In this document: positions 54,806 to 64,000 of the stretch, piece by piece
Layout of the letters: every line of letters begins with the position of its first letter
Numbering within the stretch: the stretch's first letter is position 1
DNA from: Phaseolus vulgaris
Taxonomy: Eukaryota; Streptophyta; Magnoliopsida; Fabales; Fabaceae
Assembly: GCF_000499845.2 (NCBI RefSeq)
Contig: NC_023758.2
Coordinates: 18,804,105-18,868,104 of the forward strand
DNA: 64,000 bases
Direction of reading: 5' to 3'
The notes under the pieces: generated by a model
Seen by the model: the letters and a program-made list of their open reading frames with translations, nothing else
What the model was told of the DNA's origin: nothing
The model's database searches: none
Translations under genes and position numbers: made by a program

Positions 54806-56230
54806 TCAACTATAGTACAACTTCAGGTGTGTGGCGTTCCAGGTACGAGGGATCGCCCCTCCTTCCAGCGTCTCTAAGCGGTAGGCTCCGTTCCCGAGTG
54901 CCTCGGTTATTCTGAACGGTCCAGTCCACTTGGGTGATAGTTTATTCTCCATCTCGTACTGGTGGGCCTTCCTCATCACCAGATCGCCTTCTCTAAACTG
55001 CCTTGGCATCACCTTTGAGTTGTACCTTCGCTCGACCCTTCTCTTCACCGCCTCAGCCTTCAGCCTTGCCTCCTCCCTGACTTCATCCAGCAGATCCAGG
55101 TTCAGCCTTCTTTCTTCATTCGAGTCTTCCTCTACGAAGTTCTGGAATCTTGGCGAGCTTTCCTGGATCTCCACCGGAATCATGGCATCACACCCATAGA
55201 CCAAGCTAAACGGGGTTTCATGGGTTCCTGACTGCTCGGTGGTGTGGTACGCCCAGACTATACGGGGCACCTCTTCAACCCAACCTCCCTTGGCTTTCTC
55301 AAGCCTTCTCTTTAAACCTCTCAACAACACCCGATTAGCTGATTCCACCTGGCCATTCGTCTGAGGGTGCTCGACGGATGCAAACACTTGTTGAATTCCA
55401 ACCCATTCGCAAAGCTTCTTCAACAGGTGGCTTGCAAACTGCGTCCCATTATCTGACACCAGGCGCTTAGGCACTCCAAACCGGCACACAATGTTCCTCC
55501 ATACAAAACCTTCGATCTTGTGTGCGGTGATCTGGGCCACTGGTTCTGCTTCGATCCACTTGGTGAAATACTCAATCGCCACCACCAAGTACTTCATCTG
55601 CCTGATCGCCAGCGGGAAAGGTCCCAGGATGTCGATTCCCCAAGTATGAAAGGGCCAAGGGCTATAGATCGACTTCAACTCCTCGGGAGGTGCCTTATGC
55701 CAATCGGCGTGCTGCTGGCATTGTTTGCAGCACTGGGCATACTTCTTGCAATCTTCTCTCACGGATGGCCAATAGTAGCCTGCACGGAGAGTCCTCGCGG
55801 CCAGAGCTCGACCCCCGACGTGACTTCCACATATCCCTTCATGGAGCTCTGCCATAATTCTCGTGCACTTCTCGCCGTTTATACATTCCAGGAGTGGGTG
55901 AGTGAACCCAAACCTGTACAGATCACCATCAATCAATGTATACTTGCTGGAATTTTTCTTTACCTTCCTAGCTTCTGTTGGATCCAGCGGGAGGAGGCCA
56001 TCCGCCAAGCACCGCTTGTACTGTGTTATCCAAGTGTCTGGCTCATGGGTGGCGCAGACCTGCATCACGTCCACCTTCTCTCCTCGGCATGCTCTGATTC
56101 TCGGCGATCTCAGAGTTTCCTGCGTCAAAGACTTATGGCTTCTCGCTGCTTTCTCCGTCGACTTGTTTATCTGAAGGACCAGGTGATCTGCTACAAACGC
56201 CCTCGGCGTCTTCAGAGTTTCTTGAATCAC
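54806..56230 (-). pseudogene. pol: Element D integrase
   Basis: An open frame of 474 residues from VIQETLKTPRAF to NATHLKLYYS. Zinc domain HEGICGSHVGG...CCKQC at about residues 105-150, catalytic core with Asp in WGIDILGPF (about 180), Asp in VSDNGTQF (about 240) and Glu in NGQVESANR (about 275), and a C-terminal domain with GNGAYRLETLEGG near the end. All acidic residues are kept. It is separated from the second RNase H by a one-base deletion in the C run at 56244-56248 (five C here, six in B and C), so it is orphaned from the polyprotein. Confidence 0.9.
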
Positions 56231-58866
56231 CGTCCTCTGCCTACCCCCTTGCCTGAGCTGGCGAGCTTAGCAAGCAAGTCAGCTCGGGCATTCTGTTCTC
56301 GGGGCACATGTACCACTTCAAAAGAGGCAAAGGAACTCTTCAATTCCTGCACATACGCCAAGTAAGCCGCCATTTGTGGATCTTTAGCCTGGAACTCGCC
56401 TGTTACTTGCCCCGTGACTAGCAGCGAGTCACTCTTAGCCATCAGCACCCTAGCTCCCATCTCCTTGGCAAGCAGAATCCCGGCGATCAGCGCCTCGTAC
56501 TCTGCTTGATTGTTGCTGGCTTTGAAGGCAAATCTCAACGATTGTTCGATCAGCACGCCGTTGGGTCCTTCCAATATGACTCCAGCACCGCTACCCTGCT
56601 GGTTCGACGATCCATCCACCGAGAGTACCCAACGGAAGTCATCTCCTTCAACCCGTGTCGCCTCTGATGAGAGCTCGACTACAAAATCTGCAAAGATTTG
56701 CCCCTTGATCGGGCCTCGGGGCTCATACTTAATGTCAAATTCTGACAACTCCACTGCCCATTTTACCATTCTTCCCGCAACGTCAGGTTTCTTCAAGACC
56801 TTCTGGATGGGCAGGTCAGTCATCACCAGTATTGTGAAGCTGTGGAAGTAGTGGCGCAACCTCCTCACCGAAAACACCACAGCCAGCGCAGCCTTCTCAA
56901 GGGCCTGATATCTCGTTTCTGGGCCCTGCAGCACCTTGCTCACAAAATAAATAGGCTTCTGAGCCTGATCTTGATCCTGGGCGAGCACCGCACTCACCGC
57001 CCTTTCAGTCACAGCGAAGTACAACCTGAGAGGGATTCCCGCCAGCGGTTTGCACAGAACCGGCGGGCTCGCCAGATACTCCTTCAGCTTGACGAAAGCT
57101 TCCTCGCACTCTTTCGTCCAAGCGAACTTGTTATTGCGCCGCAGACACTGAAAATAGGGATGCCCCTTTTCTCCGCTAGCTGACACGAAGCGAGATAGGG
57201 CTGTCATCCGACCTGTCAGCTGCTGAACCTCTTTCACCGTAGCCCGGCTTCTCATCGCCAAGATGGCGGCACACTTGTCCGGGTTAGCTTCTATTCCTCT
57301 CTCAGTTAAGAGAAAACCCAAAAATTTTCCAGCCTCCACGCCGAAAATGCATTTCTCCGGGTTGAGCTTCAACTTGAACTTGGCGATCGTCGTGAACAAT
57401 TCTTCCAAGTCTGCAACGTGCTTGCTTTTCTCCTGCGAGGTCACGACCATGTCATCAACGTAAGCTTGCACGTTCCTTCCCAGCATTGGTGCAAGTACTC
57501 GATCCATCAACCTCTGGTATGTGGCCCCCGCGTTCTTCAGCCCAAAGGGCATCACCTTATAGCAGTAGCACGACCTCTCCGTCATGAAGGCTGTTTTTTC
57601 TTCATCCATGGGATGCATCTTGATCTGATTATAGCCCAAGAAGGCGTCCAGGAAACTCAGCAGCTTGCACCCTGCAGCACTATCAACCAGGGCATCAATG
57701 CTTGGTAAAGGATATGAATCCTTTGGGCAAGCTTTATTCAGATCGGTGAAATCGACGCACATGCGCCATTTCCCGTTGCTCTTCTTCACTAGTACGACAT
57801 TCGCCAACCATTCAGGGTACTGGACTTCCCTGATGTGGCCTGCGGCGAGGAGCTTCTGGGTTTCGTCCCTGATCGCCTGCCTCCTTTCCTCGTTGAATTT
57901 CCTTCTCCTTTGTCGCACTGGTCTCACCATGTTGTCCATTGCCAGATGATGGCACAGAAAGTCGGGATCAATCCCGGGCATGTCCGAGGCAGACCATGCA
58001 AACGCGTCCAGATGCCGCTCAATCACCTTGGCGATCTGGTCTTGGAGATCGACCTCCAGAGATCTTCCCAGCTTGAAGATTTTCCCTCCGATCTCCTTTT
58101 CGAGCCACTGCTCGACACGTTTGGGCCTGGATTCTCTAGCGATCACCGCCTTGGCGATTCCCAGTTCTCTCGCCTCCTCGGGGCGATTCCGCGCCTCTTC
58201 CTCCTCCAGGCCAGCATTCCTCTCCCCCAGCTCTGCGTCTATCATCTCTACGTCCCTTCTGGCGGCCTCCTCTGTTACCGGCGGTCTGGGCTTCACACCG
58301 GGGGGTGGGGTGGTTGTAACATAGCTCACTAACCTTTTATTCTTCAGGCTATTCTCATAGCACCTTTTCGCTTCTTTCTGATCAGACTTTATCGTGATCA
58401 CCACCCCTTCCATCGATGGCAACTTCACCTTCATGTGCCGTGTCGACGGAATGGCACCTATCCTGTTAAGAGTGGGCCTTCCCAACAGGATGTTATACGC
58501 TGAGGGGGCATTTACGATGAGGTACTTGATTTTCTCCGTCCTCGACCCAGCCTCATCTGTAAACGTGGTTCTCAGCTCAATGTACCCCCTGACCTCCACC
58601 TGGTCGCCAGCGAACCCATACAAGCATCCTCCATAGGGCCTTAGCTGGTCAAGGGGCAATTCCAGCTGCGTGAAAGTCGGCCAGAACATCACGTCTGCCG
58701 AGCTTCCTTGGTCCACCAGAACTCTGTGGACCTTCCTTCCCGCCGTGATCAACGAAATAACAATGGGATCGTTGTCATGAGGCATAACGTCTCGAAGATC
58801 CTGCTTGGTGAACGTAATGTCCACTTCCGGCGAGTGATCTTCAAACATGTCCACGGCCATTACCGA
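56231..58866 (-). pseudogene. pol: Element D protease, reverse transcriptase and both RNase H domains, one open frame
   Basis: 877 residues, the longest pol frame of the window. Protease with VLVDQGSSADVMFW (Asp intact, about residues 50-60) and SAYNILLGRPTLNR; linker; RT with NGKWRMCVDFTDLNK, YVDD in QAYVDDMVVTSQ and RLMDRVLAPMLG; first RNase H lacking its usual Asp; second RNase H with VDGSSN, NQAEYEAL, KSDSLLV and ARADLL. One suspicious change: LDAFLGYNQI where C has LDAFSGYNQI, a TCG-to-TTG change in a conserved RT motif. The final residues after SSGKG are frameshifted. Confidence 0.92.
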
Positions 58867-60258
58867 TCACGCGTACTTTTTCCTCTGCGATGCGGTGCAT
58901 CCACCACCCGAGAAACCCCCTGCAATGGTGTGGATCTCCCCATGGATAGGCATCTCGTGTTGCTGGGCTTCTCCACCTGCTGGCTGGGAACTCGACGCTC
59001 CTCCGGTCCTTCTGTCCAGCAGATAGTCGTTTAGGAACCCGCTCTTAACCAGATCGTCGAGCTGGTATCCTAAAGACAAACACGAGTCCAGGTTGTGGCC
59101 AAAGCACTGGTGGAACTCGCACCAGGCATCCGGTTTTGACCCCAGCACCTTGTCGCCCACCTTCTCGGGCGCCTTCAATCTAGCAGATATGTTAGGGATA
59201 GCGATCAGGTCCGCTAGTCCCATGACGAATTTGTGCTTAGGCGGGCGATTGTACTCTCGGTGTGCTGGTTGTTGGCGTGCTGGTGGTTGGCGCGCTTGGC
59301 TTCTTCCCTTATTTCTCCTATCGTAAGGATAGCGAGTCCTTTGGTCTTTTCTGGCCGCCGCCGCCGTTTCCAGCACCCTCTGTGGCTGGATCCTGGTCTG
59401 GGCGCGCGGCCTGGCGGGAGCCACGCTGCCTCTCTTCTCGGCGACTTCACTCTCGTCGGCGATGTGGGCCACCGCAAGTCTCCTGACTTCAGCAAACGTC
59501 GCTGGATGAGCCCTGATCAAGGCCTCGCAGAATGGCCCTGGCTGCACGCCCTTCTTGAAGGCATAGACCAGCATTTCTTCATCCTTGGCCGGCGATCTGA
59601 CCATCTGCGCTCCGAAGCGATTGAGGTAGTCTCTGAGGGACTCCCCATGGTACTGCCTTATATCAAACAGGTCATAGGACACCCTGGGTGGTGCCTTGTT
59701 CACAATGTACTGCTCGACAAAGATTTTCGAGAATTGCTGAAAATTGGTTATGTGGCCATTAGGCAGGCTCACAAACCACTCCATCGCCGTTCCTTGGAGC
59801 GTACTCACGAACATCTTGCAGTAGACGGCGTCCGACCCTCCCGACAGCATCATCTGTGTGTGGAACGTGGTCAGATGAGCTTCTGGATCCTCCACGCCGG
59901 TAAAAACAGCTTTAACCGGGACCACGCTCGTGGGAATTGGCGTGTCGGTAATCGCCTGAATAAAAGGCATTGGGAACACACGAGGTGGCGTCGACGGTGC
60001 CACCTCTTCAGCAGAAGAACGTCCCTGCTGCTCCTGAAGAGCTCGACGCAGCTCCTCAGCTACCTTGCTGAGCTCCTCATTCCTGGCGCGGGAGGCGACC
60101 AGGTCCTCATGTATCCTTGCCTGCTCCACACGCGAGGCTTCCACAGTCGCCTGCAACGAGCGCATCATCTCTGCCATTTGCGCCATGGTCATGGCGGTGT
60201 CGCCTTCAGCAGCGACGGGAGCCACGGGACTGGAACGATTGCTTCTCATCTTTCTCAT
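58867..60258 (-). pseudogene. gag: Element D Gag, ended by a stop before protease
   Basis: Starts MRKMRSNRSSPVAPVAAEG at 60258, as in the other copies. Coiled coil, Retrotrans_gag-type capsid, Arg/Gln linker with QARQPPARQQPAH, knuckle CEFHQCFGHNLDSC. It closes at TGA 58867-58869 in QRKKYA-stop-SVM, where A, B and C have Arg (CGA/CGC context); a C-to-T change at a CpG explains it. The frame continues unbroken on the far side into protease, so a single readthrough would restore a Gag-protease-RT fusion. Confidence 0.9.
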
Positions 60259-60617
60259 TAACTTCAGCGAACCACAGGAATACAGCAAACAACACTTCAA
60301 CCACGATCGAAACAGCGATCAATCGGAGAAAACTAAATTAACTGCGCAAGAAACCAAGAACACCGCAAACCTTCGCAGAAAACCACAAAAGAACTCGAAC
60401 CTCCACCGGACAGATTGCGCGCAAGCAACCAAAGACCTCACTCCACCGATTGAAAGCCAAACAATCGGTACAAAACACAAACTCACCGAACGAAACTCAA
60501 AGAAGCTGCAAACGACGGTTGCACCAGCACACAACCGCGCAAAAAACCTCGAAAACTTACACGAACTCACGCTGTGGATGGGAGCACGTTTTACACGGCC
60601 CCACGGTGGGCGCCTGA
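60259..60617 (-). other. Element D 5' leader and primer-binding site
   Basis: PBS AGGCGCCCACCGTGGGGC (minus strand) at 60598-60615; the untranslated leader extends to the gag ATG. Confidence 0.75.
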
Positions 60618-61413
60618 TGATCCTCTGCCTGTTGACCGGAGCGCTAGAGAGTGCCTCGTCAAAGGATCGACGTGCGCACCGCTTATCACCTTCGTTCCTC
60701 CTCTGGATCTACTTCAAGAACCTGCAAAGGAACGACACGGCGCCGCTGCGGCCGATCGCACTCCGACGCTCAAGTCAGTGACGGTATCACCAAATACTAA
60801 GAACTAGAACCGTGCAAAAACTCTCTCTCACAACAGCTCTGTCACTCGCATGCATAAAGTGTATGAACTGAACGTGCGTACCTCAGAAAGTTCGTTAAGA
60901 GCTCTTATATACCTGGTGATTTTCTCTCTCCTGGCAGTTACAGACTTGGACACGTGGCTCGTATCCAACTGTACACGTGCCATCATCCGGAGGCTTACTG
61001 ACTTGGCGCTGCTTCTACTCTCATTTTGGCTAAGTTACCTATGCATGGTACTGCCCAGTGCATAGCTAACTTAGGAGTGCGATCTCTACTGAAACTGGCG
61101 AGTTAGGGCCTTCATACACCTTCCCTGTGGTCTCACCGGCCGCCTTCATAATCTACTTCTCCTTCATCTTCGGCGATGTGCTTGTTCTGGCGATCTCCGA
61201 CTGCTTGGTCGCCTGAGTCTGCATCTGGCGACTCCATCCTCAACCTGGCGATCGCCTATTCTGGTAAACTGGAAGTCGGAACACGCCAACTCAACAATCG
61301 GCGACTACACATGCCTCCCGACTTCCTTCCTAACTGCCAACCTGGCGCCTTGTCAACACGCCTACACTGTAGCAGGGTGCCACGTCATCATACCCGACCA
61401 CCAGGGCGGTACA
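60618..61413 (-). repeat. Element D 5' LTR
   Basis: 796 bp, like 48356-49149 but with an extra CT in TGATCCTCTGCC near its inner end. TATATAAG box on the minus strand at 60904-60911. Confidence 0.94.
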
Positions 61414-61418
61414 CTAAT

Positions 61419-62216
61419 GATGCTTTTATAGATTGACTCTGGCGCTTTGAAAACCGAGAGATAGAAAAGAGGTATTGTATTGAGAACAGACTTGATAACA
61501 CACGTCCTTCCTGCCATTGATAAAAACCGCCCCTTCCACATACTTAACCTTGTTTTGAGCTTATTTATCACTGGTTCCCAAAAAGATTTCTTCCTTGGGT
61601 TCGCCCCCACTTCTAAACCCAGGTATTTGAAAGGTGTTCCCGACTGGTTACAATTCAAAAACTTCGAATAACAAAGAAGATTGTTAGGTTGCACATTCAC
61701 ACCTGCTAGCCTTGATTTATGGAAGTTGATCTTTAGACCAGAAGCTAACTCAAACCCCCTTAAGATGGACTTCATTATTACGACATTACTCCATGATTCC
61801 TCACAGAAAAAGAGGGTGTCATCTGCAAACTGAAGAAAAGACACCTCTACCTCCTTGTTTCCCACCTTAACTCCAGACATAAGATTAGCTTTCATTGCTT
61901 GTCGTACAAGGCCAGCTAGGCCTTCCGCCACCACTATAAAAAGAAAAGGTGCCATGGGATCGCCCTGCCTTAACCCTCTCATGGGTTGAAACTCCTCCGT
62001 GGGACTCCCATTAACAAGCACCGATATTGTGGCTGATTCCAAACATCCCCTAATCCATTTTATCCATACACTGTGGAAACCCAACCTACTGAGCATGTCA
62101 TACAAAAAGTCCCATCGGACAGAATCATATGCTTTTTCAAAATCTACCTTCAGGCATAGGCCCCTCTTTCTCCTCCTTCTAATGTCCTCAATCACCTCAT
62201 TTGCCAAGAGCAGGTA
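61419..62216 (-). pseudogene. LINE ORF2 reverse transcriptase (right of element D)
   Basis: Non-LTR RT on the minus strand: LLLANEVIEDIRRRRKRG, KVDFEKAYDSVRWDFL, GLRQGDPMAPFLFIVVAEGL and the catalytic FADD box (FLQFADDTLFF), then FKYLGLEVG and MWKGRFLSMAGR. It runs up to ESIYKSIIS at 61419, where element D is inserted. Relative to typical plant LINEs, about 20 residues containing the QSAF motif are missing between KKILPA and LLLANE (near 62205-62215), and the frame changes there. The role was target-primed reverse transcription. Confidence 0.88.
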
Positions 62217-63795
62217 GAATTTTCTTTATTCTCCCAGCTAAAACTTTTGAGATGACTTTGTAAATAGCTCCCACTAAAGAGATGGGCCTATACTGATTGA
62301 GATTACAAGGATCCCGTATTTTAGGTACTAATGCTATGAATGAAGCATTGCACCCCTTCGGGATAACGCCTGTTTCATGGAAGCATTCCAACGCTGCTAC
62401 AAAATCGGTTTTAAGACTATTCCAGCTCTTCTTAATGAAATTGAAATTAAAACCATCAGGGCCCGGACTCTTCGTACCCTCACATTGCCAAACCGCTTCC
62501 TTAATTTCTTCCTCACTAAAGGCCTCAATCATGCTCAGACTTACATCTAGTGATAAGGATTTAAACTCAACTGCATAAAGCCTCACCCCAAAGTCTTTCG
62601 TTGCTTTAAACCTGAATTCAAACAACTTCTTTGCTTCAAGCCGAACTATGCATGGTTCCTCGCACCATAAACCCCCTACCTCCACACCCTTCACTTCATT
62701 CCTTAGTCTCCTCCATCTTAATGACGAATGAAAGAACCTAGTGCATGAGTCACCATATCTAAGCCAATTGGTTCTAGCCTTTTGACGTAGAAGAGATTCA
62801 ATCTTTGCATCATTCTCCCAAAGCCTTCTTACCAAATCTAATCTAAGCTTCCTCTGCCTCTCCTCTAAACATCTGTGACTGTCCTGACAATCCAGATTCT
62901 CAATATCCTGCAAAATAGACTGCTTGGTAGAATTTAAATTCCCAAACACATCCTTATTCCAAATTTTTAAATCCGCTTTAAGAAGTTTAAACTTCTCCTT
63001 AAGCACTTTTATACCATTTCCTTGACCCTCATAAGACCTCCACTTCTCCTCTACCATCCCCGGAAAACCACTCTCTAGCCACCAAGCATCAATTGATCTG
63101 AACGGTTTGGGACCCCAATCCTTATCTAGACATTTAATCATCAAAGCACAGTGATCTGAAACTTCCCTTCGTTGGACATATTGCTTACACATAGGCCATC
63201 TCTGCAGCCACTCCTCTGAGACTAAGACTCTATCAATCCTGCTCTTCGCCATACCGTTTGCTTTAAACCATGTATATTTCTTCCCCACAATAGGCACATC
63301 TAATAACAAGTTTGACTCTATAAAGTCATTAAAGTCCTTTATCTCACTGGTGAAGTTCCCCCTGTCTACCCCTTTCCTTTCAGACCTACTTCGAATTGCA
63401 TTGAAATCTCCACAAAAGCACCACACTTCGATCTGGGAAGCTACTTTGAGTCTTGAAAGTTCCTCCCAGAGAATTTTCTTTTCTCTCAAGTTGCATGCTG
63501 CATAAACATTTACCACACAACACCTTTGGGTTGTTTTCACATGAATTCCCAAAGTAGCTATGTAACCCTTACCTGTGGAGTGACTCTCATAGATGAAAGT
63601 TTCTTTATGCCACATCGACAAAAGACTTCCACTTCCATTAACCCCTTCATTATGAATCCATCCAATGTTGTTGTCCCCCCACAGCGAAAAACACCTAGCA
63701 TCTGTGACTTCTACTGTCTTTGTTTCCTGAAGGCACACAAATTCGACTTCCTCTGATGATATACACCTCCTCAGATATCTTACTTTTACGCCTCC
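62197..63795 (-). pseudogene. LINE ORF2 endonuclease and RT N-terminus
   Basis: An APE-type endonuclease domain on the minus strand: VEFVCLQETK (metal-binding Glu), VWCFCGDFNAIRS, KSRIDRVLVSEEW and VSDHCALMI (catalytic Asp-His). A long linker leads to RT with KSPGPDGFNFNFIKKSW and NQYRPISLVGAIYKVISKVLAGRIKKILP. The frame is open from 63795 to 62197 and then shifts at the QSAF deletion. Nicking of target DNA primes reverse transcription in this class. No ATG is visible; the natural start lies upstream of a frameshift near 63795. Confidence 0.88.
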
Positions 63796-64000
63796 CCCAG
63801 TCCTCTTATATTTAAATTAAAAATCAACATAAAAAACCCTTCAGATTACCCCCCGCTATGCTCTTCATAAACTCCAAATCTCTGTCTTCCATACATTGAT
63901 ACTCTTGAATCACCTCCTCTTCGTCCCCACGGCATTGTAGCCCAATCTGTTTTCCTTGATTCCATAACTTAACGGTTCCTCCCTGATTCCATTATCCCGA
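63796..64000 (-). pseudogene. LINE ORF2, upstream coding part running off the window
   Basis: In another frame the minus strand encodes GDEEEVIQEYQCMEDRDLEF and then NLNIRGLG, the start of the endonuclease domain (usually WNIRGLGG; the Trp is Leu here). The frame slips by one base at the G run near 63793-63797 before VKVRYLRR. The reading frame is open to the window edge, so the LINE continues to the right. Confidence 0.65.

Larger units (their letters stand above)
48356..61413 (-). mobile_element. Element D: full-length Ty3/gypsy (Tat-type) retrotransposon inserted in a LINE
   Basis: 13,058 bp, with CTAAT duplicated at 48351-48355 and 61414-61418. LTRs of 794 and 796 bp differ by about four substitutions and one 2-bp insertion by eye. 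It retains every gag-pol domain, with intact protease Asp and RT YVDD. The polyprotein is interrupted once by a stop after gag (58867-58869) and once by a one-base deletion in a C run (56244-56248). Its antisense gene is destroyed by a 988-bp solo LTR and two stops. The extra length over C is essentially that insertion. Confidence 0.96.

Overview
This is plant nuclear DNA made almost entirely of nested retroelements. The signs are spliced reading frames, AT-rich spacers and Ty3/gypsy, Ty1/copia and LINE coding remnants, with no bacterial-type gene anywhere. The repeat families and the recurrent ACAATCGGTTGTTT motif suggest a papilionoid legume such as Vigna or Phaseolus, but that is an inference from memory, not a match. 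I found no complete ordinary host gene; one 60-bp exon of a sulfurtransferase gene is the only host-type coding sequence.

The dominant family is a Ty3/gypsy element of Tat type. It has gag with a CX2HX4HX4C knuckle, an aspartic protease, RT, a degenerate first RNase H followed by a second one with intact acidic residues, and integrase. Downstream of pol comes a block of hairpin-rich tandem repeats, then a spliced gene running antisense to gag-pol, then a GGGGGG polypurine tract and the 3' LTR. Four copies were recognised: A (1-3022, minus, cut by the window edge), B (13666-25246, minus, TSD AGTTT), C (30257-42390, plus, TSD TTATT) and D (48356-61413, minus, TSD CTAAT). LTR pairs in B, C and D differ by only about 0.5-0.9 percent by eye, so these insertions are young, yet each has a broken gag-pol. 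The antisense gene is open and 818 codons long in both B and C.

Layout. 1-3022: element A. 3023-3300: palindromic repeats. 3301-26959: an older, degenerate gypsy element E (minus), split by a SIRE-like non-autonomous copia element (4999-11436) and by a copia solo LTR (13091-25812, TSD AGATG), itself split by B. 26960-30256: spacer with an old LTR fragment, a CACTA transposon end and a 314-bp tandem duplication. 30257-42390: element C. 42396-48355: spacer with the sulfurtransferase exon, minisatellites and LINE fragments, ending in the 3' part of a LINE. 48356-61413: element D, which itself carries a 988-bp solo LTR (51360-52347). 61414-64000: the 5' part of the same LINE, in phase with the left part.

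Relative order of events: E is oldest; the copia element and the copia solo LTR entered E; B entered the solo LTR; D entered the LINE; another LTR element entered D's antisense gene and collapsed to a solo LTR. The copies share machinery in principle (the protease Asp is intact in A, B and D, and the RT YVDD in C and D), but no single copy is complete as read here.
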